Origin: JADFOB01 sp964651325
GTDB taxonomy: Bacteria; Planctomycetota; Phycisphaerae; UBA1845
Assembly: GCA_964651325.1 (NCBI GenBank)
Contig: CAZYXP010000108.1
Span: 1-12,364, forward strand
Direction of reading: 5' to 3'
Length of the DNA stretch: 12,364 nt
Below, in pieces: positions 7,569 to 12,364 of this stretch (the first letter of the stretch is position 1; each line of letters begins with the position of its first letter). Made by a program: the position numbers and the translations under genes. Below the pieces are notes generated by a model, which did no database searches, was not told the DNA's origin, and worked only from the letters and a program-made list of their open reading frames with translations.

Positions 7569-8048
7569 TTAGGAATCCGTCGCTCGCTTGGTCGAGGCTT
7601 CGCACTCCGAGCAGGTGCCGATGAGTTGAATGTGATGATCCGTCACTCGAAATTGATGGCGTTTCCCGATCTTTTTTCGCAGCGCAATTAGCTCGTCGGA
7701 ATCAAACTCGACGATGCGACCGCACGCACGACAAACCATGTGATCGTGCGGTTTCTGGCCGAAGTCGTGCTCGTAGAAGGCTTGCTTCACGTCGAAGCGA
7801 ACTTGCTTGAGGATGCCGCAATCCACCAGAAGCGGCAGCGTGCGGTAGACGGTGGCCTTGCCGACGTTGTTCCCGCGACCCTTCAGCGAATAGACGACCT
7901 GTTCCGCCTCGAAGTGGTCGTGCATCTCCAGGACGACATCCAGAATGACGCGCCGGGCCGAGGTATACTTGATGCCCCCCTCGCGGAGATACTCCTTGAA
8001 GGCCGCTCGGACCTCGTCGGGATCGTTGATTTCCGACAGCTTTCGCAT
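7569..8048 (-). CDS. Fur-family metal- or peroxide-responsive repressor
   Basis: 159 residues, usual Fur length. It is a cytoplasmic winged-helix dimer that binds DNA when metal-loaded. The DNA-binding domain covers about 18-90, with the recognition helix near KATVYRTLPLL (64-74). The dimer domain carries PHDHMVCRACG (100-110), with the two pairs Cys106/Cys109 and Cys146/Cys149 of the structural zinc site. Candidate regulatory ligands are His43, His45, Glu93, His94, His101, Asp102, His103 and His138-139. Sequence alone does not decide between Fur, PerR and Zur. It is divergent from the [4Fe-4S] protein gene and 189 bp upstream of cdsA in the same direction; co-transcription with cdsA is possible but the gap argues against it. 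No strong ribosome site precedes the ATG. Confidence 0.93.
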   Translation of the reverse strand: MRKLSEINDPDEVRAAFKEYLREGGIKYTSARRVILDVVLEMHDHFEAEQVVYSLKGRGNNVGKATVYRTLPLLVDCGILKQVRFDVKQAFYEHDFGQKPHDHMVCRACGRIVEFDSDELIALRKKIGKRHQFRVTDHHIQLIGTCSECEASTKRATDS

Positions 8049-8278
8049 GGTCAGGCTTTCACAATCTAATCGTAGCGGTTACGAGAAACAGTCGGATTGC
8101 CGCATGGCGGCTATTATGAAGAGGATGGGCCGGGTCGCAATACGAGCCTCATCCAGTACGCTACCGGATCAGACTGACGCGGATCGCGTGACCGCGCGCC
8201 GTAGTCTTCAGCGCGGGCGCGCGAGCGAGCCACAGCGGGTTCGAAGGGTGACCATTCGCTAGGAGCGTATAGGTAATA
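8049..8278. promoter_or_regulatory. divergent intergenic region with GC-rich inverted repeats
   Basis: 230 bp between the divergent fur-family and ferredoxin genes, so it must hold both promoters. I see no convincing -35/-10 pair and no canonical Fur box. Three inverted repeats are visible: GCCGC-ATG-GCGGC at 8099-8111; GGATGGGC (8123-8130) with GCC-T-CATCC (8146-8154), one bulged T; and CGCGCGCC (8193-8200) with GGCGCGCG (8216-8223), a perfect 8-bp stem. The last lies about 55 nt before the ferredoxin ATG. AGGAG at 8261-8265 is 13 nt before that ATG, rather far for a ribosome site. Confidence 0.45.
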
Positions 8279-8896
8279 ATGGCGGAATCGGGCGAGAATC
8301 CCAGTAATCGGCGAAACTTCTTCCGCTTGGCGGCGGCCAGGATGTTGGGGCCCGTCTCGGACTTCATCGAAGAACGTACCGCAGAACAGCCCCTTCCCGT
8401 TTATCTCCGACCACCGGGCGCCCTCGACGAGGCGGCGTTTCTTCAGACCTGCCAACATTGCGGAGATTGTGTTCAGGCGTGCCCGGCCGATGCGATTTTT
8501 TCGCTGGGCACAAACACAGGCGATGCGCGGGGAACGCCTGTCATCGATCCGGACACAGCCGCTTGCGTCGTGTGCAGCGATCTGGCCTGCACGCACGCAT
8601 GCCCAAGCGGCGCCCTGATTCCGCTCGATAACCCGGGCGACATTCAAATGGGCATCGCGGAGGTCTACGCGCCGCTATGCCTGCGCCAAAAGAACGAAGC
8701 GTGTACGATTTGCGTTGAGCAGTGCCCCCTTGGCACGTCCGCGATCAACTTCGTCGATGACGGCCCACCCCTGGTGTTTGCGGATGGCTGTGTCGGGTGC
8801 GGCATTTGCCAGTTGTACTGTCCCTCATCGCCGAAAGCGATTACCGTAAAACCCAAGACCGAGGTGGCGATGCAGCACACTCGCCCTCGGGTGTGA
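8279..8896 (+). CDS. four-cluster [4Fe-4S] ferredoxin-type protein (NapF/NapG-like)
   Basis: 205 residues with four cysteine sets, each able to hold one [4Fe-4S] cluster: C58-C61-C64-C68; C96-C99-C104-C108; C134-C142-C145-C149; C171-C174-C177-C181. Three of the sets end in CP in the classic ferredoxin way. The third, with a distant first Cys, resembles the NapG/MauM type. It is probably an electron-transfer subunit, but its partner is not in the window. The N-terminus has NRRNFF (10-15), similar to a twin-arginine motif, but no clear hydrophobic stretch follows, so export is doubtful. The final eight residues are encoded by a repeat element (8874-8898), so the original C-terminus was probably different. 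It diverges from the fur-family gene, which makes iron-linked control plausible. Confidence 0.88.
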   Translation: MAESGENPSNRRNFFRLAAARMLGPVSDFIEERTAEQPLPVYLRPPGALDEAAFLQTCQHCGDCVQACPADAIFSLGTNTGDARGTPVIDPDTAACVVCSDLACTHACPSGALIPLDNPGDIQMGIAEVYAPLCLRQKNEACTICVEQCPLGTSAINFVDDGPPLVFADGCVGCGICQLYCPSSPKAITVKPKTEVAMQHTRPRV

Positions 8897-8898
8897 TG
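8874..8898 (-). repeat. REP-like hairpin element, copy A1
   Basis: Perfect 25-bp direct repeat of 8904-8928. It contains CACACTCG-CCCT-CGGGTGTG (8876-8895), an 8-bp stem with one T-G wobble and a 4-nt loop. Read on the minus strand the loop is AGGG and the hairpin is followed by CTGCAT. It overlaps the end and stop codon of the ferredoxin gene. Confidence 0.8.
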
Positions 8899-8903
8899 AT
8901 TGT

Positions 8904-8928
8904 AGCACACTCGCCCTCGGGTGTGATG
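8904..8928 (-). repeat. REP-like hairpin element, copy A2
   Basis: Identical 25-bp copy of A1, 30 bp further along. The hairpin is at 8906-8925. On the minus strand it is followed by CTACAA. Tandem placement in the same orientation as A1. Confidence 0.8.
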
Positions 8929-8958
8929 CCGTGGTCCGTTGTTCGTTGGGCTGCACCT

Positions 8959-8984
8959 CCCAGCCGAGGGCGGCTGGGCTACAT
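8959..8984 (+). repeat. REP-like hairpin element, copy B, opposite orientation
   Basis: CCCAGCCG-AGGG-CGGCTGGG (8959-8978) is a perfect 8-bp stem with a 4-nt AGGG loop, followed by CTACAT. Compared with the minus-strand reading of A1/A2, the core CCGAGGGCG and the CTACA flank are shared, while the outer stem bases differ on both arms in a compensating way. It ends 11 nt before the start codon of the SGNH gene. Confidence 0.7.
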
Positions 8985-8995
8985 GGATTGACCGA

Positions 8996-10417
8996 ATGAA
9001 ACTGATTCCGCGACAGAAGATATGGCTTGCGGTTATCGTCATCGCGAATCTGTTGCTTTGGATCGTACCGAGTGACGTGCTCGAAAACATCGCGCGTGAC
9101 CGGCACACGCTGCTGGGTCGCTATTCCCGCGAGCATGTTTGGGCGATGCTTGGATTGCTGCTTTTTTCGGCGGTCAGCTTTTATGTAGATTGGTCTACAG
9201 GCAACACGTACAAGCGGCGATGGTTTCAGGTGCTTGCGAGCTTGATCTTCGCGTGTCCGGCGCTGCTTTTGATCGATTTCGTCGCTCGCTCGCCTGGCGC
9301 CGGGCACTACGTCCGCGATTCGGTCGCCTACCATCGCCCGCCCCATTTCTCGGCTACGCTTAGTTACGAGGACAAGCCCAAAGCCGCACGCAGCTTCCCC
9401 AACGCGCCGAGCGGATACCCCGACGTGCCCTGCACACTGAACGCGGACGAAAACGGTTACCGAAACCTGGCCGTCCCGGATAAGGCCGACATCGTCGTGC
9501 TCGGCGATTCCTTCGCGGAGGGATCGAGCGTTTCCGACGAGCACGTCTGGCCCTTGCTGCTCGCGCGGCATACAGGCATGTCGGTCTACAACCTTGGGAT
9601 GAGCGGCTACGCCCCGATGCACTACCTGGCTTCGCTGAAAGAGCATGGCTTGGCGCTTCATCCCAAGATCGTGCTGTGTGGGCTGTACGAGGGCAACGAC
9701 TTCCGGTCCGGCAAGAGCGATCGAAAAAGCGCCAAGCCGAGTTTGAGCAAACGCGCCAAGGCCTATTTCAAGCAATCGCCGCTGATCACGAGCTTGGATC
9801 ATTGGATGATTTCGGCGCTGGGGCCGATCAACAGCGACGGCGCCGTGGCAGGTATCGACATGCTCGATTGGCTTCCGCTGACGATTCCGCCCGGGTCCAA
9901 TGGCAAGCGGTATGCCTTCGCGCCCAAGCAGCTCCGCGACATGTACGAATCCGCGGAGCAATTCAAAGTGGATAAGCACTGGCTCAATCCGCGGCATCAA
10001 CTCGACCAGATACACCGCGCATGCCAGGAAGCCGAGGCGACGTTCGTTCTGGTTTATTGCCCGCTCAAGGCACGGACGACGCTGCCGCTGGTAATCGATT
10101 CGATCCCCACCGAGAAAGTGCGCGGCTTTCTTGCGCTGCGGAGCAAGAAGCCGCTCCCGCCGGCAGACGAATTTGTACAACGCCTGATTCAGCGATCCGA
10201 TGATCGGGAATCCGTCGTGGCCCAGTGGTGCGCGCAGGAAGACATCCCCATGATCAGCCTGACCCAGCCGCTCCGCGAGGCCGTCGGCGCCGGAGTGCAG
10301 GCCTACTACACCTACGATCAGCACTGGACGCCCGCAGGCCACGCGACGGCAGCTAGGGCTGTAGCTCGGGCTTGCAGGCGCTTGGCCGCTACGGAATCCG
10401 GGGACCAGAATAACTGA
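8996..10417 (+). CDS. membrane-anchored SGNH/GDSL-fold protein (AlgX/AlgJ-like), putative envelope esterase or acetyltransferase
   Basis: 473 residues from ATG 8996. Three hydrophobic segments (about 8-25, 48-65, 77-96) precede a large, probably extracytoplasmic, SGNH domain. Visible motifs are VVLGDSFAEG (167-176, nucleophile Ser172), NLGMSGYAP (199-207), the block III-type GND at 233-235, and YDQHWTPAGH (440-449), which supplies the Asp-His pair typical of AlgX/AlgJ and related carbohydrate O-acetyltransferases. Substrate unknown; no MBOAT acyltransferase partner or polysaccharide cluster lies nearby, so an esterase role is equally possible. The frame is open back to TTG 8939, but that extension would translate repeat element B and is rejected. 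No clear ribosome site precedes 8996. A 532-codon antisense frame covers this gene but shows no family features. Confidence 0.85.
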   Translation: MKLIPRQKIWLAVIVIANLLLWIVPSDVLENIARDRHTLLGRYSREHVWAMLGLLLFSAVSFYVDWSTGNTYKRRWFQVLASLIFACPALLLIDFVARSPGAGHYVRDSVAYHRPPHFSATLSYEDKPKAARSFPNAPSGYPDVPCTLNADENGYRNLAVPDKADIVVLGDSFAEGSSVSDEHVWPLLLARHTGMSVYNLGMSGYAPMHYLASLKEHGLALHPKIVLCGLYEGNDFRSGKSDRKSAKPSLSKRAKAYFKQSPLITSLDHWMISALGPINSDGAVAGIDMLDWLPLTIPPGSNGKRYAFAPKQLRDMYESAEQFKVDKHWLNPRHQLDQIHRACQEAEATFVLVYCPLKARTTLPLVIDSIPTEKVRGFLALRSKKPLPPADEFVQRLIQRSDDRESVVAQWCAQEDIPMISLTQPLREAVGAGVQAYYTYDQHWTPAGHATAARAVARACRRLAATESGDQNN

Positions 10418-10607
10418 ACCCACCAGGCCGCATCGGCGTAAGTACGGGGAGAGAAATCGGCGCCCACGATCTGGGCAAGGAGAATCGCCGCCCTTGACAT
10501 GGGTTCAGCCGGCGCGATACTTTCCGTCGTTTGTCGCGGTGGCAAGGACAATTGCGTCCGCCGCGTGTAGCGTTCCACGACCTAGCAAGAGGCAACACGG
10601 ACCAACC
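10418..10607. other. intergenic region before the ABC ATPase gene
   Basis: 190 bp. It holds a promoter-like element (10494-10521) and a small inverted repeat GCCCA-CGATC-TGGGC (10462-10476) that could be a weak terminator stem for the SGNH gene, without a T-run. The ABC ATPase frame is open back to TTG 10494, but the family N-terminus begins at 10608. Confidence 0.4.
10494..10521 (+). promoter_or_regulatory. candidate sigma70-type promoter for the ABC transporter genes
   Basis: TTGACA (perfect -35) at 10494-10499, a 16-nt spacer, then GATACT (4 of 6 to TATAAT) at 10516-10521. It lies about 85 nt before the ATPase start codon. A perfect -35 box in GC-rich DNA is suggestive, but this is a sequence match only. 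Confidence 0.4.
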
Positions 10608-11558
10608 ATGATCCATGTAGAGCAACTGACCAAGCGCTACGGACCTGTCCTGGCGGTCGATCGCATATCGTTCGACGTACCCGCGGGCGGCGTGGTGGGG
10701 TTTCTTGGTCCAAACGGCGCCGGCAAGAGCACGACGATGAAGATTCTGACGTGCTATCAGCCGGCGAGCAGCGGAAGCGCCACGATCGCGGGGTACGACG
10801 TGTTTTCGCAATCGCTTGAGGTCCGGCGGCGCACCGGCTACTTGCCGGAAAACACGCCGCTCTACCCTGAGATGCGGGTGCGCGAGTTTCTTCATTTTCG
10901 CGGCAAGCTGCGCGGTATAGCGCGGGAGCAGCGGAACCGCGCCATCGCCAAGGTGACCGAGCGATGCTGGCTTGATGACTTCGTGGATCGCCCCATCGGG
11001 CATTTGTCCAAGGGCATGCGGCAGCGGGTCGGCCTGGCCGACGCCATCATGCACGAACCCCAGCTTCTGGTGCTCGACGAACCGACGATCGGGCTCGACC
11101 CCAATCAGATTCGCGAAATGCGCGCGTTGATCACGCAACTCGGCGAGGAGCATACGGTGCTGCTCAGTTCGCACATTCTTCACGAGGTAGAGCAGATTTG
11201 CTCTCACATTATCATCATTCAAGGTGGCACCATCGCGGCGAGCGGATCGCCGCAGGAACTCCGCGAGAAATTCGACAAACAGGCGCGCGTGATCGCTGAA
11301 CTCAAGGGACCCGCAGAGGACATTCAGCAAACCGTTCGAGCCATGGAGGGGGTCAATGCGGTGGAGACCACCAACGTCAACGGATGGGTCCGGGTCTCGA
11401 TTTCGCCCAATCCGGATCGCGACGTCCGGGAAGATTTGTTCCATCTGACGGCGGCCAAGGGTTGGTCGCTTCAAGAAATCCATCGTGAAGGCGCGACGCT
11501 GGAAGATTTCTTCGTGCAGGTGACCGCCGATCGACATCGGCATGCCGCGAAAACGTAA
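10608..11558 (+). CDS. ABC transporter ATP-binding protein, GldA type
   Basis: 316 residues from ATG 10608. It energises a membrane transporter; the partner is the permease at 11725. Motifs are Walker A GPNGAGKST (34-42), signature LSKGMRQR (133-140), Walker B LLVLDEPT (153-160), D-loop GLDP (162-165) and H-loop SSH (187-189). The Q-loop reads GYLPENTPLY (77-86), with Glu81 where most ABC ATPases have Gln, a hallmark of GldA-like ATPases. A C-terminal extension (about 225-305) ends in TLEDFFVQVT, usual for ABC-2 exporters. In Bacteroidota, GldA/F/G are linked to gliding; outside that group the substrate is unknown. I chose ATG 10608 because MIHVEQLTKRYG is the family N-terminus; upstream residues have no family match. 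A 475-codon antisense frame is rejected. Confidence 0.94.
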   Translation: MIHVEQLTKRYGPVLAVDRISFDVPAGGVVGFLGPNGAGKSTTMKILTCYQPASSGSATIAGYDVFSQSLEVRRRTGYLPENTPLYPEMRVREFLHFRGKLRGIAREQRNRAIAKVTERCWLDDFVDRPIGHLSKGMRQRVGLADAIMHEPQLLVLDEPTIGLDPNQIREMRALITQLGEEHTVLLSSHILHEVEQICSHIIIIQGGTIAASGSPQELREKFDKQARVIAELKGPAEDIQQTVRAMEGVNAVETTNVNGWVRVSISPNPDRDVREDLFHLTAAKGWSLQEIHREGATLEDFFVQVTADRHRHAAKT

Positions 11559-11724
11559 CGCACGGCCATCGGCCGGCCCATGGCCCTCGGCGCAAGCGGG
11601 CTGAAGCCGACCCGCTGCACGACAAACGGGAAACGATCTTGATACAAGTGTAACACGAGGGTTGACGCCCCTGATCCCGCCGGCGCCATGCCGGAACCAC
11701 ACACGCAACGTAGCGGATAGATTC
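11559..11724. other. palindrome-rich gap between ABC ATPase and permease genes
   Basis: 166 bp with three inverted repeats. GGCCAT (11564-11569) pairs with ATGGCC (11580-11585); AGCGGG (11595-11600) pairs with CCCGCT (11611-11616); CCGGC (11680-11684) pairs with GCCGG (11690-11694). None is followed by a T-run, so a simple terminator is unlikely. GldA- and GldF-type genes are usually nearly contiguous, so this gap may be an insertion of repeat elements or a regulatory spacer. The only small frame seen (ATG 11580, 20 codons) runs through the palindromes and is not credible. Confidence 0.45.
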
Positions 11725-12364
11725 ATGCAAAATGTCTTGACAATGGCACAACGAGAACTCGGCGCGTATTTCCTCTCGCCGATTGCGTATGTGGTGAACG
11801 CGATTTTCCTCTTCACCGCCGGGCTGGTCTTTGCCCTGGGCGTGTTTCAACCGGGCGGGGAGGCGTCGTTGCGATTCCTCTTCGACTTCTGGCTGGTGCT
11901 GATCCTCATGCTGGTCATGCCCATGCTCACGATGCGCTTGATCAGTGAAGAATTCCGAACGGGCACCATCGAAACCTTGATGACCGCCCCCATCACGGAA
12001 TTCGAAGTCGTGGCGGGCAAGTTCTTCGGGGCGTTGGGTTTCTTCTTCGCGCTGCTGGCCACGCTGCTTCTTTATCCGATCATCCTGTCGCTATACGGAC
12101 AGGTCGATTTCACGCTGATGATTTGCAACTTTCTGGGGCTAGCCCTCCTGGGCAGCCTATACATCGCGATCGGGCTCTTTTTCAGCACGTGTACCAAGCA
12201 TCAGGTGGTGGCCGTCCTGCTCACCGTCGGCCTGCTGGCCTTTATGACCTTCGCGTTTGGTCCGCTGGCACAGCTGGCCGAGGGCTGGCCGCGTGTCCTC
12301 TTGCAGCAACTCTCGATCCGGACGCATTTTCACGACTTCGTGCGCGGCCTGGTGGATGTGAATC
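11725..12364 (+). CDS. ABC-2 type permease, GldF type (3' end cut by window)
   Basis: Membrane subunit expected to work with the ATPase at 10608. 213 residues are visible and the frame is still open at the window end; family members usually run about 25-40 residues further. Hydrophobic segments lie at about 17-40, 51-70, 98-123, 130-154 and 160-185. The conserved stretch MPMLTMRLISEEFRTGTIE (65-83) followed by TLMTAPI, then FSTCTKHQVVAVLL (153-166) and HFHDFVRGLVDV (201-212), are typical of GldF-like ABC-2 permeases. ATG 11725 begins MQNVLTMAQRELGAYFLSPI, the normal family start. A GldG-like auxiliary protein gene would be expected next, outside the window. Confidence 0.92.
   Translation, partial: MQNVLTMAQRELGAYFLSPIAYVVNAIFLFTAGLVFALGVFQPGGEASLRFLFDFWLVLILMLVMPMLTMRLISEEFRTGTIETLMTAPITEFEVVAGKFFGALGFFFALLATLLLYPIILSLYGQVDFTLMICNFLGLALLGSLYIAIGLFFSTCTKHQVVAVLLTVGLLAFMTFAFGPLAQLAEGWPRVLLQQLSIRTHFHDFVRGLVDVN

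Noticed and set aside
8236..8262. GGTTCGAA reminiscent of a tRNA T-loop
   Set aside because: The flanking bases do not form a T-stem (GCGGG is not complementary to GGTGA) and no acceptor or anticodon arm fits.
8114..8647. 177-codon minus-strand frame across the fur/ferredoxin intergenic region
   Set aside because: It overlaps the cysteine-cluster part of the ferredoxin gene in antisense and shows no domain or ribosome site.
8874..8928. CRISPR-like direct repeats
   Set aside because: Only two copies with a 5-bp gap between them; the spacing and internal hairpins fit REP-type elements, not a repeat-spacer array.
8939..8995. N-terminal extension of the SGNH protein from a TTG codon
   Set aside because: The 19 added residues are encoded by repeat element B and its flank; the membrane helix follows directly after the ATG at 8996.
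8825..10423. 532-codon open frame on the minus strand opposite the SGNH gene
   Set aside because: It has no recognisable domain, covers the repeat elements, and the plus-strand frame has all SGNH motifs in order. Long antisense frames are expected in GC-rich coding DNA.
10389..11816. 475-codon open frame on the minus strand opposite the ABC ATPase
   Set aside because: No family features; it spans the ATPase gene, two intergenic regions and the start of the permease, all of which are explained on the plus strand.

Overview
The window is GC-rich, gene-dense bacterial DNA. The gene set and order (cdsA, phoH, a 7TM-HD phosphodiesterase, ybeY, a nitrilase-fold gene, corC, plus GldA/GldF-type ABC genes and a planctomycete-style four-cluster ferredoxin) fit Planctomycetota, possibly the Phycisphaerae side. 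That assignment is inference from gene content. No rRNA, tRNA, CRISPR array, transposase or phage gene was seen.

Left part (1-8048), all on the minus strand. Transcription runs from right to left: a Fur-family regulator (7569-8048), then, after a 189-bp gap with a plausible promoter, a probable six-gene operon. Its order is cdsA, phoH/ybeZ, a large membrane HD-domain protein of the c-di-AMP phosphodiesterase (PgpH) type, ybeY, a nitrilase-fold protein that lacks its catalytic residues, and a CNNM/CorC-type CBS protein. The last four genes are tightly packed, with gaps of 3 nt, a 4-nt GTGA overlap, and 18-45 nt. The operon resembles the proteobacterial ybeZ-ybeY-ybeX-lnt cluster. It would join phospholipid precursor synthesis, second-messenger turnover, rRNA processing and Mg/Co homeostasis. 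Bases 1-242, downstream of corC, hold only palindromes.

Middle part (8049-8995). A 230-bp divergent intergenic region with strong GC-rich inverted repeats separates fur from a plus-strand gene for a four-cluster [4Fe-4S] protein. The 3' end of that gene runs into a cluster of three short hairpin elements (8874-8984). They share an AGGG loop and a CTACA-like flank, but their stems differ in a compensating way. This looks like a REP/BIME-type repeat cluster and is the most distinctive non-coding signal in the window.

Right part (8996-12364), all on the plus strand. First comes an SGNH/GDSL-fold membrane-anchored protein, probably acting on the cell envelope or an exopolysaccharide. Then a promoter-like TTGACA box precedes a GldA-type ABC ATPase. 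After a palindrome-rich 166-bp gap comes its GldF-type permease, cut by the window end.
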